From the NCBI GenBank assembly GCA_964409685.1, contig CAYPEJ010000024.1, positions 8,906-72,905 of the forward strand: 64,000 nucleotides of DNA, read 5' to 3'. The notes below the pieces were generated by a model. It did not search any database. It was given only the letters and a program-made list of their open reading frames with translations, and was not told the DNA's origin. Each line of letters starts with the position of its first letter. Positions within the stretch are counted from its first letter, which is position 1. Made by a program: the position numbers and the translations under genes. This stretch comes from Clostridium_AI sp964409685 (GTDB taxonomy: Bacteria > Bacillota > Clostridia > Lachnospirales > Lachnospiraceae). Shown piece by piece: positions 44,141-53,778 of this stretch.

Positions 44141-44392
44141 TTATTGTAAAGCTTTTTCGTCTGTTCCCTTTTTAATTTCTAGTCTACCTTCGTCGATATA
44201 TTCTACAATGATTTTGGGATTGATATTAAGATCAGCTGCGACTTCTAATGCATTGCTTCCAGGGTGTTCTCTTAAGAATTCTACAATTTCTTGAAATTGC
44301 TTTTCATCTATGGCTTTACAATCATCACAAACTGTCTTTTTCATCATATGATTAAATAGTTTATTACAATGTTTACATACACAAGTTTCCAT
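44141..44392 (-). CDS. YvyF-like small zinc-ribbon protein
   Basis: About 83 residues. Two CxxC pairs (CVCKHC and CDDC) form a zinc ribbon, followed by a helical domain with FREHPGS-type text (EFLREHPGSNALEVAADL) and IIVEYIDEGRLEI. This matches the flagellar-operon protein family TIGR03826/YvyF. AGGAGGG stands four bases before the ATG at 44392, which I prefer to the GTG at 44416. Here it is away from flagellar genes, although three motility-type receptors or c-di-GMP genes lie in the window. Confidence 0.72.
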   Translation of the reverse strand: METCVCKHCNKLFNHMMKKTVCDDCKAIDEKQFQEIVEFLREHPGSNALEVAADLNINPKIIVEYIDEGRLEIKKGTDEKALQ

Positions 44393-44558
44393 ATAACCCT
44401 CCTCTACTTCACCCACATATCCAACATATTTAAATAGTAAGATATATGATTACAAAATTCGCATTTTTCATACAAATAATTTATTATTACATTATATCAT
44501 TTATTCTCACAAATGGGTACGTTTTATTCGGGATATTTTCGGCTCTCATCTTTATTAC

Positions 44559-47177
44559 CTATTTCTTCACTATTACGGTAATTTTTTTTGTAATTCCGTT
44601 ACATCTTACTGTTATAACACTTGTTCCTGGTTTAATCCCCTTAACTTTTCCATTGCTTGTTACAGAAGCATATCCTTTTTTACTTGAAGTAAATGTAATC
44701 TTATTAGCTGGTGTTGCTTTTACATCGAGCTGAATGGTTTTCCCTTTTTTCACGTAAACTTTCGTTTTGCCTACGGAAAGGGTTGGTTTCTTAACCGTAA
44801 TGGTACATCTTGCAGTTAAGCCGTTTGCCTTTGCTGTAATTACGGTAGTTCCTGTTCTTTTTACAGTAACTTTACCATTTTTATCAACGATTGCTACACT
44901 TTTTCGACTACTAGAATATTCTACTTTTTTACTTGCCCCTTCAGTCGTTGCCCTTAATTGTAGAGTTGTACTGCCTTTTGTGTATAGAGTTGCTTTCGTT
45001 TTGTTAAGTTTTAAGGATGTCTTCTTAACGGTAACTCTACATGTGGCCGTTACACCGTTTGCTTCTGCTTTAATAATGGTGGTTCCTGGGGCTTTTGCAG
45101 TAATTTTTCCACTTTTACTAACTTGTGCAACATTCCTTTTGCTAGATGAATAGATGATATCTTTGCTGTCTCCAACGATAGTTGCTTTTAATTGAAGAGT
45201 TGAAGAGTCTCCTGTCACATAAAGTGTCGCGTTCGTTTTATTCAAAGTAATTGTTGGCGTAGCACTCGGACTTTCACTTGGGCTCACACTTGGTGCTTCA
45301 CTCGGTACTTCACTTGGGCTCACACTTGGCACTTCACTCGGTACTTCACTTGGCACTTCACTCGGTACTTCACTCGGTACTTCACTTGGCACTTCACTCG
45401 GTACTTCACTCGGTACTTCACTTGGCGTTGGCTCACTACTCTCAACCTCATTTTGCGTTACCAAAATTCTTCTCTCAAGACTTTTCCCACTCTCTACATG
45501 TGTTACCTTTAAAATCAACTCCCCATACTCCTTTTCAGGCGCATAGAAAATTAACAGCACACCATTTCGGTCTGTTAAATCATCTTCATTTTCATAGAAA
45601 TACCAATCAATAAATACTTCCCAATCCGTATCTAATTCTTTTCCATCCGCACGAACTAATGCATATTCATAGTCATACAGAATTTCCATCATACCAGGTC
45701 GATACTCATCATTGTTCCTATTATAAAATGTAATCGGATAAATAAATTCCTCCTCATAAGCTGGCTTTACGATTTTGTCTTCTCCACCTGCCCACTCAAA
45801 TGAATGGAATTTCAATCCTTCTTCCACTTCTTTTCGCATAATGGTCCAAGAAGTCACGCTCTTTTCTGTTGTTTTTGACAATTCACATTCTGTATAGATT
45901 GTTCCTTCAATCGTAAAATCACCACTTGAAGTTGCCAGTGCTGTTACATATACATGATCCTTCCTAAAGTACTGCATATACTCTTGAGATCTTGCATTTA
46001 ATCTCGTTAACCCAGTTACTTGACCACCAATTGTCAACGTTTGATCGTTATTCACTAACACATGCCCTGTTAAACTAGCATCTGTAGTATTTGTACCAAC
46101 AAAATTTCCTTCGACAACTGGCTGCGCTTTCATAGTTCTAAGATCTAGTGTAGCATCCTTATCAACTACTACATCTTTGACACGGAACTGTCCATTACTT
46201 GGTGGCATTACTTTTGTACCTTCTGTTAAATGTAACGAATCAATCCCATCTACACTTAAAATTGTAGTCTGATACTTGTCCTTTAATGTTACATTTACAG
46301 CACCATTATGATTCTTCTGGTCAAATGCACTTACATTACTTTTTCCAGAGATATTAATTTGCACATCTCCGTTTAATGTGCCATTATATCCACCAGTATG
46401 AATAACTGTATCAACTAATTTTCCATCTAGGTTAATCTCTACATCCATGGTTCTATCTACTACATAATCACCTGCATAGATTCCACCTAACATCGTTTCC
46501 TCATTTGGATTTAAAATTGTAATAACGGATTTTTCCCCAACTTCACCCATACCTTTATAAGTTCCACAACTAATATATGGGCGGTCTTTGTATTGGTCTA
46601 AACTTGTTCCCACTTGGGTATCTACATTGTCTAATGTTAAGTTATAACCCGCTGTGAAAATGGTATTACTTCTCTCAATTTTCACCCCTAAGATACCTGT
46701 ACTAGAACCATTTGTACCCTCTAAAGAAATCTGCGGTACAATCTCCAAATTCATTCCACGAAATGTAACATCCGCCCCTAATTGAATGGTACTGCGAAGT
46801 AATAAACCAGAATTTAAATCCTGTCCTTGAATCGTAATGTTTCGATTAATATATAATGGAAGCGCACCTCCATCGGAATCTTTTTCATATTCCGTATAGA
46901 CTACGTCCCCCACTAAGATAAGGGTATCACCATCCTGTACATTTGCTAAAGCTGTACGTATATTTTGATACGGACTACTTGACGTTCCTTTTCCTGCTCC
47001 TAATGTCCCTTCCCCATTGGTTAAATAAATGTTTTTACTTTCTTTTGTGTCTGCATAATTGATCTCATTATATGTCGCTATTTCTGCCCCCTCTGACGCA
47101 TAAACAGGTGCTGCCATACTTACATTTTGAAATGCAAGCAATACTGATAAGGCAAAAACAATAAACTTCTTTTTCAT
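44559..47177 (-). CDS. Large secreted surface protein with PSEV repeats and three BIG2 domains
   Basis: About 872 residues. A signal peptide (KKKFIVFALSVLLAFQNVSM, cleavage near YAS) is followed by a beta-helix-like region (about 60-400; GTSSSPYQNIRTALANVQDGD is typical of right-handed helices). Next come a beta-rich middle, a stalk of (PSEV)n and PSVSPSE repeats, and three BIG2 domains (about 655-872; TLNKTNATLYVTG, LNKTKATLYTKG, VGKTKVYVKKG). There is no sortase motif, so attachment would be non-covalent. AAGGAGG sits six bases before the ATG at 47177. Possible role: adhesion or binding to polysaccharide. Confidence 0.85.
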   Translation of the reverse strand: MKKKFIVFALSVLLAFQNVSMAAPVYASEGAEIATYNEINYADTKESKNIYLTNGEGTLGAGKGTSSSPYQNIRTALANVQDGDTLILVGDVVYTEYEKDSDGGALPLYINRNITIQGQDLNSGLLLRSTIQLGADVTFRGMNLEIVPQISLEGTNGSSTGILGVKIERSNTIFTAGYNLTLDNVDTQVGTSLDQYKDRPYISCGTYKGMGEVGEKSVITILNPNEETMLGGIYAGDYVVDRTMDVEINLDGKLVDTVIHTGGYNGTLNGDVQINISGKSNVSAFDQKNHNGAVNVTLKDKYQTTILSVDGIDSLHLTEGTKVMPPSNGQFRVKDVVVDKDATLDLRTMKAQPVVEGNFVGTNTTDASLTGHVLVNNDQTLTIGGQVTGLTRLNARSQEYMQYFRKDHVYVTALATSSGDFTIEGTIYTECELSKTTEKSVTSWTIMRKEVEEGLKFHSFEWAGGEDKIVKPAYEEEFIYPITFYNRNNDEYRPGMMEILYDYEYALVRADGKELDTDWEVFIDWYFYENEDDLTDRNGVLLIFYAPEKEYGELILKVTHVESGKSLERRILVTQNEVESSEPTPSEVPSEVPSEVPSEVPSEVPSEVPSEVPSEVPSVSPSEVPSEAPSVSPSESPSATPTITLNKTNATLYVTGDSSTLQLKATIVGDSKDIIYSSSKRNVAQVSKSGKITAKAPGTTIIKAEANGVTATCRVTVKKTSLKLNKTKATLYTKGSTTLQLRATTEGASKKVEYSSSRKSVAIVDKNGKVTVKRTGTTVITAKANGLTARCTITVKKPTLSVGKTKVYVKKGKTIQLDVKATPANKITFTSSKKGYASVTSNGKVKGIKPGTSVITVRCNGITKKITVIVKK
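45270..45426 (-). repeat. 12-bp tandem repeats encoding PSEV
   Basis: A run of 12-bp units (ACTTCACTCGGT and ACTTCACTTGGC types on the plus strand) encodes Pro-Ser-Glu-Val about eight to ten times. Since the unit is a multiple of three, length changes keep the frame. Confidence 0.9.
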
Positions 47178-47289
47178 AGACATCCTCCTTACAAAAATTT
47201 AAACATAATTTATTCTATATATCGACATTTTGTAATTAATTATTTATAAAATTTACATTTTTCCCAAATATTCTCATTTAAAAAAGTGT

Positions 47290-47319
47290 TTGACTTTTCT
47301 TTTCTCTTTCTGCTAAAAT
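47290..47319 (+). promoter_or_regulatory. Promoter of the MATE leader
   Basis: TTGACT (47290-47295) and TAAAAT (47314-47319) with an 18-bp spacer. Transcription would begin near 47326, about 105 nt before the MATE start, and meet a strong terminator first. Confidence 0.6.
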
Positions 47320-47336
47320 AAACACGTCGAGTGGCG

Positions 47337-47375
47337 AAAAGCGTAAATCCAGATTTGGATTTGCGCTTTTTTTTT
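47337..47375 (+). terminator. Intrinsic terminator in the leader of the MATE gene
   Basis: AAGCGTAAATCC and GGATTTGCGCTT form a 12-bp stem (one G-U) with a 6-base loop, followed by nine T. It lies between the promoter at 47290 and the MATE start, and no plus-strand gene precedes it. This implies attenuation or a short RNA. Confidence 0.8.
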
Positions 47376-47431
47376 GCGTCATAGGAACACACACTTTGTT
47401 CCGTAAAATAAATTTATTTTGGAGGTATCAC

Positions 47432-48814
47432 ATGAAACAATCAAACTCAACAAACCGTATGGGAACCATGCCTGTCAAATCGCTTTTGCTTTCTATGGGA
47501 ATCCCTATCATTTTATCTATGATGCTACAAGCCGTATACAATATCGTAGATAGTGCGTTTGTCTCAAATATTCCGCTGATTGGTGAAAATGCATTAAATG
47601 CACTTACCCTTGCATTTCCTGTGCAAATGCTCATGGTTGCTATTGGAATCGGAACTGGTGTCGGGACCAATGCTCTTCTGGCCAAAACACTGGGAGAAGG
47701 AGACATAAAAAAAGCTAGTAAAGTTGCTGGAAATTCCATTTTCTTAGGTTTTGTCATTACGGTTGCATTCGTACTCTTTGGATTCTTTGGAGTAGAACCT
47801 TATATTAATTCCCAGACAACTAATGTTGAAATTGCTACATTGGCTATGGATTACTTACAAATCTGCTGTATTGGTTCCATTGGTGTCGTATTTTTTGCGA
47901 TTTTTGAAAAATTGCTGCAAGCAACTAGTCGTTCTGTTTGCTCCACTGCTTCACAAGTCACTGGTGCTGTTATCAACATTGTTTTAGATCCTATTCTTAT
48001 CTATGGTTGGTTTGGATTACCTCAACTTGGTGTGAAAGGGGCTGCTTATGCTACTATAATTGGGCAGATTGCTTCTTGTCTTGTTGGACTATTTTGTCAT
48101 TTACGATATAACAAAGAAGTGAAAAATGGATTCGTCTACATGAAACCTGATAAAGCCATTATTAGACGAATCTACGCAATTGGATTACCAGCCATTATTG
48201 CACAAGCTCTTACATCGGTGATGACTTATTCCTTGAATATTATCTTTGGAAAAATTGATGAATCTGTAGTAACTGCGTATGGTTTATTCTATAAAGTACA
48301 GCAATTTATTATCTTTGCTGCATTTGGACTTCGAGATTCGATTACACCTATCATTTCCTTTAACTACGGTATGAATAGTAAGTCAAGAGTAAATGAAGCC
48401 ATTCGTTATGGGATGATTTATACATTATGTATTATGGGAGTTGGATTTATTGGTTTGGAAATCTTAGCACCTACCTTTACCAAACTATTTGGATTAAGTG
48501 GACAAACACAGGGACTTTGTATCGATGCAATGAGAATTGTATCATTAAGTTTTCTATGCGCTGGTGCAAATATTGCATTCCAAGGTATCTTTCAGGCACT
48601 TGATAGCGGATTGGAATCCTTGGTGATTTCCGTATGTAGACAATTTTTATTCGTCGTTCCTGTGGCTTGGGGATTTTCCTTCATTGCAAGAGAAAACCCA
48701 GATATGACTTGGTTAATATGGACAACATTTTTTATTGCTGAGACACTATCTGTTGGAATTGCGATGATATTTATGAAAAGAATAAGGAAAAGCAGAATTA
48801 GCGAAAACATATAG
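47432..48814 (+). CDS. MATE-family multidrug/sodium antiporter
   Basis: About 460 residues with twelve helices. Start region RMGTMPVKSLLLSMGIPIILS, then MLQAVYNIVDSAFVS and TGVGTNALLAKTLGEGD, are standard MATE text; the second half repeats the pattern (YSLNIIFGKIDESVVTAYG). It exports cationic drugs or metabolites in exchange for Na+ or H+. GGAGG eight bases upstream fixes the ATG at 47432. Expression may depend on read-through of the leader terminator. Confidence 0.92.
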   Translation: MKQSNSTNRMGTMPVKSLLLSMGIPIILSMMLQAVYNIVDSAFVSNIPLIGENALNALTLAFPVQMLMVAIGIGTGVGTNALLAKTLGEGDIKKASKVAGNSIFLGFVITVAFVLFGFFGVEPYINSQTTNVEIATLAMDYLQICCIGSIGVVFFAIFEKLLQATSRSVCSTASQVTGAVINIVLDPILIYGWFGLPQLGVKGAAYATIIGQIASCLVGLFCHLRYNKEVKNGFVYMKPDKAIIRRIYAIGLPAIIAQALTSVMTYSLNIIFGKIDESVVTAYGLFYKVQQFIIFAAFGLRDSITPIISFNYGMNSKSRVNEAIRYGMIYTLCIMGVGFIGLEILAPTFTKLFGLSGQTQGLCIDAMRIVSLSFLCAGANIAFQGIFQALDSGLESLVISVCRQFLFVVPVAWGFSFIARENPDMTWLIWTTFFIAETLSVGIAMIFMKRIRKSRISENI

Positions 48815-48847
48815 TCTTTCTCAAACATAGTCAATCACTCTGTAGCG

Positions 48848-48896
48848 GGGAATTACTGTATTTTTTTCACAACACAGTAATTCCCTCTGTTTTTAC
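48848..48896 (+). terminator. Terminator of the MATE gene
   Basis: GGGAATTACTGT (48848-48859) and ACAGTAATTCCC (48874-48885) form a perfect 12-bp stem, followed by TCTGTTTTT. Confidence 0.8.
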
Positions 48897-48918
48897 TTCT
48901 ATTATTATAATTTTTTAT

Positions 48919-50655
48919 CTAGACTTTTTCAAATGCACCAACTTCTTCTTTTAGTTCTTGTGCAATCTCTTGATTAAATTCCATTCGACTTGAAATCTTA
49001 TCTAAATCTCCTACTAGTTCCTGTACATTTTCCGCTACACTATAGATACCATTTGTACTTTCTTTTACAGAACCATCAATTGTTCCAATGGTAGTTTCTA
49101 GTTCTCCCATTACAATCATAAGTTCTTCTGTATTTTTCTTAAATGCTGTAGTGGACGCTTCAATATACTCCGCATCTTTTTTATACTGTTCTCCTACATT
49201 TACGATTGTATGGAACTCTGGAAGAATCGAATCTGTCATATATCTAGTTAAAGCTTTTGCATGTTCTACAAGATTTTGTACCGCATGGATTACCACTTCA
49301 TTCACTTCTTGGATGTGGTTTGCAGTCTCACGGCTAGAATCTGCAAGCATACGAATCTCATCTGCAACTACTGCAAATCCCTTTCCAGCTTCCCCTGCTC
49401 TTGCGGCTTCGATAGAAGCATTTAGGGCAAGTAAGTTTGTTTGACTTGAGATACTTAAAATGTCATCTGTTAAGGAATTGACTTCATCTACACTCTTACT
49501 ATCTGCGATAGCTTTATTTAATACATCTAAAATATCATTTACTTTTTGATGAATTGCCTGTACATTTTCTTCCGCAGACGCTTTCATACTTACGGCATTT
49601 TCTTTCATCTCTCTAGAGTAATCATTTAATTCCATAGACTCTTTTGAGATTGCTTTTACATCTCTGGTTACTTCTACACTATTTTGAGACATATTAGATA
49701 AATTCTCTGAGATATTTTGCATCGTAGCAGATAATTCTTCTGTTAATGCTGATAAATCAGCCGCACCTGCATTGGATGTTCGAATGCTTTCAAAGACTTC
49801 ATTTGCAACATCTTCTACTTTATCCGCATCTACTTTAATAGTACCAATGATAGACTGTAACTTTTCAAAGAAAATATTGATTCCTTTTACTAAAGAACCA
49901 AGTTCACTTTCTCTTTCCACCGCTAAACGTACCGTTAAGTCACCCTTACGATTTATAATATTTTCAATTGCATTAGAAAACTCTCTTTCCATATTTACAA
50001 CTGGCTTAATTACAAAGCGTCTTACCGCAGCAAATACTAAAACACTTATCACTGTAATCATGGCTAAAATCACAAAATTCACAACTAAAGCACTCTTATA
50101 CACTTGGTCTAATTCTTTTTTCACAATTTCTGTTGCTTCATAATTCAGTGATGTTAATTGTGTTGCAATATCTTTTAATTCTATTGCAACTGCATCTAAA
50201 TCACCATTCGCAAATTCATATGCCTGAGAAGTTTGTCCAGATACACTTAATGCAATCAGGTGTATAACTCCCTTTTCAAAATCGGAATACTTTTTTTCAA
50301 GTTCTTCATAAAGCGTTTTATTTTCTTTTGTTACAAATACTTCATAAGCTCCGATATTTTCTTCTAACTCTCTACTCACTTCTTTTATCTTTTTTGTTAC
50401 CTCAAACTTAGATGTTAAATTTAGTGAAGTAATATGAGATAAGGAATATTTATGCATAGTTTCTACTTCTGCCTCAATTTTGCCTAAGATTTGAACACTA
50501 GCCATATATTCATCTGATATTTTGTTGGCACTATCCATTACAGAAATAATCCCCATTAATCCAAGTCCAGCAGAGATACAAGCAACTACCGCTAGTATCG
50601 TAACTGGAATGAAAATTGCCTGCTTAACACTTTTCTTCGGTTTATTCATTTTCAT
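48919..50655 (-). CDS. Transmembrane methyl-accepting chemotaxis protein
   Basis: 578 residues. Helix 1 (about 14-40), an external four-helix-bundle domain (about 41-190), helix 2 (about 190-212), HAMP (about 213-265) and a signalling coiled coil. The latter has the tip SSQTNLLALNASIEAARAGEAGKGFAVVADEIRML split across 400-435. It starts 20 bp after a solitary sugar-binding lipoprotein gene, suggesting that the receptor senses a ligand through that binding protein (inference). Confidence 0.92.
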   Translation of the reverse strand: MKMNKPKKSVKQAIFIPVTILAVVACISAGLGLMGIISVMDSANKISDEYMASVQILGKIEAEVETMHKYSLSHITSLNLTSKFEVTKKIKEVSRELEENIGAYEVFVTKENKTLYEELEKKYSDFEKGVIHLIALSVSGQTSQAYEFANGDLDAVAIELKDIATQLTSLNYEATEIVKKELDQVYKSALVVNFVILAMITVISVLVFAAVRRFVIKPVVNMEREFSNAIENIINRKGDLTVRLAVERESELGSLVKGINIFFEKLQSIIGTIKVDADKVEDVANEVFESIRTSNAGAADLSALTEELSATMQNISENLSNMSQNSVEVTRDVKAISKESMELNDYSREMKENAVSMKASAEENVQAIHQKVNDILDVLNKAIADSKSVDEVNSLTDDILSISSQTNLLALNASIEAARAGEAGKGFAVVADEIRMLADSSRETANHIQEVNEVVIHAVQNLVEHAKALTRYMTDSILPEFHTIVNVGEQYKKDAEYIEASTTAFKKNTEELMIVMGELETTIGTIDGSVKESTNGIYSVAENVQELVGDLDKISSRMEFNQEIAQELKEEVGAFEKV

Positions 50656-50675
50656 CTTTTGCCCTCTCTATTCTC

Positions 50676-51947
50676 TTACTCCTCAACAATACTAGAAGTT
50701 ATCGCCTTAACCGTATCATTTAATAAAACCTGCAAAGACTTTCCTTCCAATTTACCTGTTGCCATAGCTTTTCCAAACTTACTGCTTGCATCCCAATACT
50801 GCAAGCCAACATGCTGTAAGCTTGCGAATTCAGATTGTTGAATTAGTGCTGAGATGGCAACAGAATTACTTACTTCTTCTGAATTAGATGCATTGATATT
50901 AGATGGACCTTGTCCAGTATTTTGAAAACGTTGTAACTGAGCTTCTTCGCTGGATAAATACAACGCTAGCTTTTCTGCCCATTCTACATTTTCAGAATAG
51001 GAATTAACACCAAGCATTTTATAACCTGCATAAGAAGCCATCTGTACTTGGTTACCAGCTAATGTGTAAGTAGGAAGTTTTACTGCACCATAATGTTCTT
51101 TCCATGCTTCTTCAATGATAACGGAATTCCATGTTCCACTCACGCCAGCAATAATGCTTCCATCTTGAATTCCTTCCACAATTGCTGTATCATTTGCACT
51201 TTGAAAAGATTTATAAGATGCAATTCTTCTCATTGCTTTCGCAACCTCTATACCTTTCACTTCACTTTTTGTGCTGTTCCATGTGCAATAGTTCGTGATG
51301 TAATCATCATTTAAACCTAATGTTAATCCTGTATTTCCAAAGAAAGAATAAATGTACCAACCACTTTCCCAGTCCATTGCAATCTTTTTATTCTTTTTTT
51401 CTGCAACTTCTAACATACGATCTAAAGTTTTCACGTCTTCATCTGTAAAATATTTTTTATTATAATACATAAAATATCCATTATCTGCTGTAATCGGATA
51501 TGCATAAATTTGGTCACCAACTTTAGACGCCTCAACAGCACCTTCAATATTTTTGGAAGCAACTTCCTCTTGATAAGTAATTGGTTCTAATACTCCTGCT
51601 GCAGCTAATTCCATAAACTGATCATCTGCAAATGCAAACACATCTGGTGCACCATTTACATTTTCCAAAATACGATCTTTACATTCGCCTTCTTCCACTG
51701 GCTCAATGGTAATATCAAATGTAGCTTCCTCACTATATTTTTCTTTAAAACTTTCCACTAATTGTTGTAGAAAATCTTGTTCTCGCTCTGCGCCCCATAA
51801 GCGAAGGGAGATTACTTCGTCATTTGCTTCTTGTTGTGTCACTTCTGGTTCTTGTGTGCTTTTATTGGCACATGCAGTTAAGCTCATAGCAAAAACGAGA
51901 CATATTGCTATGAGTTTTATTCGTTTTATTCGTTTTATCCTTTGCAT
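50676..51947 (-). CDS. Solitary extracellular sugar-binding lipoprotein (ABC family 1 type)
   Basis: 423 residues: signal peptide with lipobox LTAC (Cys26), then a family 1 binding-protein fold. Visible segments are VISLRLWGAEREQDFLQQLV, PDVFAFADDQFMELAAAGVLEPI and NGYFMYYNKKYFTDED. The basic start MQRIKRIKRIK comes from a 9-bp tandem repeat. No permease or ATPase genes are adjacent; instead a chemoreceptor gene follows at 20 bp. It may serve chemotaxis only, or share a transporter encoded elsewhere. Confidence 0.85.
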   Translation of the reverse strand: MQRIKRIKRIKLIAICLVFAMSLTACANKSTQEPEVTQQEANDEVISLRLWGAEREQDFLQQLVESFKEKYSEEATFDITIEPVEEGECKDRILENVNGAPDVFAFADDQFMELAAAGVLEPITYQEEVASKNIEGAVEASKVGDQIYAYPITADNGYFMYYNKKYFTDEDVKTLDRMLEVAEKKNKKIAMDWESGWYIYSFFGNTGLTLGLNDDYITNYCTWNSTKSEVKGIEVAKAMRRIASYKSFQSANDTAIVEGIQDGSIIAGVSGTWNSVIIEEAWKEHYGAVKLPTYTLAGNQVQMASYAGYKMLGVNSYSENVEWAEKLALYLSSEEAQLQRFQNTGQGPSNINASNSEEVSNSVAISALIQQSEFASLQHVGLQYWDASSKFGKAMATGKLEGKSLQVLLNDTVKAITSSIVEE

Positions 51948-52085
51948 TCATGTTCTCCTTTATAAAAAATTTTCTAGTTTACTAGTATATATATCGGATA
52001 TTTTTGAATAAATATTTATATCAAATTTTAATATACTTTACATCTTGTAATTTAAATTTTACTCTTAAAATCAACATGTATAGCA

Positions 52086-52133
52086 AAAAGGAAAGCCAGA
52101 AATGACACCTAATCATATTTCAGCTTTCCTTTT
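52086..52133 (-). terminator. Terminator of the purine permease gene
   Basis: AAAAGGAAAGC (52086-52096) and GCTTTCCTTTT (52123-52133) pair perfectly; TTTTTGC follows on the minus strand. Confidence 0.7.
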
Positions 52134-52152
52134 ATCACTTAGCTACAACTTC

Positions 52153-53502
52153 TTATTCTGCAACTTCCACTCTATTTTCCTCTGCCATACTCTTCGGTAA
52201 CATCAGATCAAGTGCAATTGCCATAATAAATACTACAGCAACACAGTTTTCTGCTAATACATTTCTTATAATTTCTGGAAACACTCTGAAAATCTCAGGA
52301 ACTTGTGTAAATCCAATCCCTACACTTAAAGATAATGCAACAATCAACATATTTCTTTGATTGTATCCACACTCTCCAATCATCTGTAAACCACTTACTA
52401 CAATGGAACCGAACATAATCAAGGTACATCCACCAAGTACTGGCTCAGGAAGTGTTGACAATAAGTTACCTAACACTGGGAATAAACCAGCTAGTACCAT
52501 AATAATAGCCCCCATTAAGATAGTAAAACGGTTGACAACACCTGTCATCGCTACTAATCCTACATTTTGACTAAAAGAAGTAATCGGTAAACATCCGAAT
52601 AACCCTGAAATAGAACTAATAAAACCATCACAAGAAATAGAACCTGCAACCTCTTTTTCTTTTACATCACGTTTTAATCCAGATACCGCAAGTGCTGATG
52701 TATCCCCAATTGTTTCCGTTGCAGAAACTAAGAAAATCAATACTACAGATAAAATAGCGTTGAAATTAAATTCTGGTTTCACTGGCATAAACTTTGGAAG
52801 TGCAATAATTCCACCATCGAAAATGCCTGTAAAATCTACTTTTCCCATGCATACTGCAACGATGTATCCTACAATAAGCCCTACAAGTACTGCAAGTTGC
52901 TTATAATGCTTCTTCGCAAAAATAGTAAATAGTAAGCATGTCGCTAATGTAATTCCACCTAATACTAAGTTACTTACAGAACCGAAATCTGGGGCACCAT
53001 TTCCACCACCAAAGGAGTTCGCTCCTACATTTAACAAGGAAAAACCAATGGCTGTTACTACGGTTCCTGCTACTACTGGAGTAATCATCTTTCTCCAATA
53101 CTTAGCGAATAAACCTAAGATACCTTCGACGATACCACCGACAATGATTGCCCCAACTGCTGCACGATAACCGTATTTACTTACAATAAAACATAAAATA
53201 GAGACAAAGGTAAAACTAATACCCATGACAATTGGTAAACCTGAACCAACTTTATAGATTGGATAGAGCTGAATAATTGTTCCGATTCCTGCAATTAACA
53301 TCGCACACTGTATTAATCTTGCGGTGTCTGCACCTGACAATCCACCTGCCTGTGCAACAATGATAATAGGGGTAATATTAGCAACAAACATTGCCAATAC
53401 ATGCTGTAACCCAAAAGGAATAGCCTTTCCGACTGGCACTCTCCCTTCTAGGTTATAGATGTTCGAAACACTACTAGATACGTTCTTTCCTGATGCTTTC
53501 AT
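52153..53502 (-). CDS. NCS2-family xanthine/uracil permease
   Basis: About 449 residues with about fourteen helices. Landmarks: GLQHVLAMFVANITPIIIV, GSGLPIVMGISFTFV, FLVSATETIGDTSALAVSG (helix 8 Glu) and LFGCLPITSFSQNVGLVAMTG, as in PbuX/UacT-type purine carriers. GGAGG ten bases upstream supports the ATG at 53502. A guanine-type purine riboswitch lies in the leader, so the substrate is probably xanthine, guanine or a related purine. Confidence 0.92.
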   Translation of the reverse strand: MKASGKNVSSSVSNIYNLEGRVPVGKAIPFGLQHVLAMFVANITPIIIVAQAGGLSGADTARLIQCAMLIAGIGTIIQLYPIYKVGSGLPIVMGISFTFVSILCFIVSKYGYRAAVGAIIVGGIVEGILGLFAKYWRKMITPVVAGTVVTAIGFSLLNVGANSFGGGNGAPDFGSVSNLVLGGITLATCLLFTIFAKKHYKQLAVLVGLIVGYIVAVCMGKVDFTGIFDGGIIALPKFMPVKPEFNFNAILSVVLIFLVSATETIGDTSALAVSGLKRDVKEKEVAGSISCDGFISSISGLFGCLPITSFSQNVGLVAMTGVVNRFTILMGAIIMVLAGLFPVLGNLLSTLPEPVLGGCTLIMFGSIVVSGLQMIGECGYNQRNMLIVALSLSVGIGFTQVPEIFRVFPEIIRNVLAENCVAVVFIMAIALDLMLPKSMAEENRVEVAE

Positions 53503-53564
53503 TTGAATCCTCCATGCTAACAGCATGACCGTATAATTCTAAATAATCTTATTGTAGACGTAAG

Positions 53565-53632
53565 ATCGTAGTCAAATCATTCATGGTGATTTGGTAGAAA
53601 CTGTTGAACCATATCTTCAACTTTATACGATG
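53565..53632 (-). promoter_or_regulatory. Guanine-class purine riboswitch aptamer
   Basis: On the minus strand: P1 ATCGTA/TACGAT, TATAAAG, P2 GTTGAAGATATGGTTCAAC, the conserved core GTTTCTACC, P3 CAAATCACC/ATGATTTG, and the closing GACTACG. The core bases TATA, GATATGG, GTTTCTACC and GACTA(C/T)G define the class. C in GACTACG at the specificity position (U in adenine switches) indicates guanine/hypoxanthine/xanthine. A weak hairpin ATCTTA/TAAGAT with TATTT follows and overlaps the P1 3' arm, as an expression platform would. Confidence 0.9.
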
Positions 53633-53778
53633 CACTGCGTTCCTTTTTTTGATGAAACATATCTTAATACAGGATTCGACTTTTGTCTACAAGTTTTTTA
53701 ATAAAAACATTGCTTTTCCGCACATTCCCAATTCATTGTTGCAACATTAGAAAATATAGGACAAATATAAGTAAAATA

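Noticed and set aside
45278..45613. Plus-strand His/Leu-rich frame opposite the PSEV stalk
   Set aside because: It is the antisense of 12-bp repeats; the composition is an artefact.
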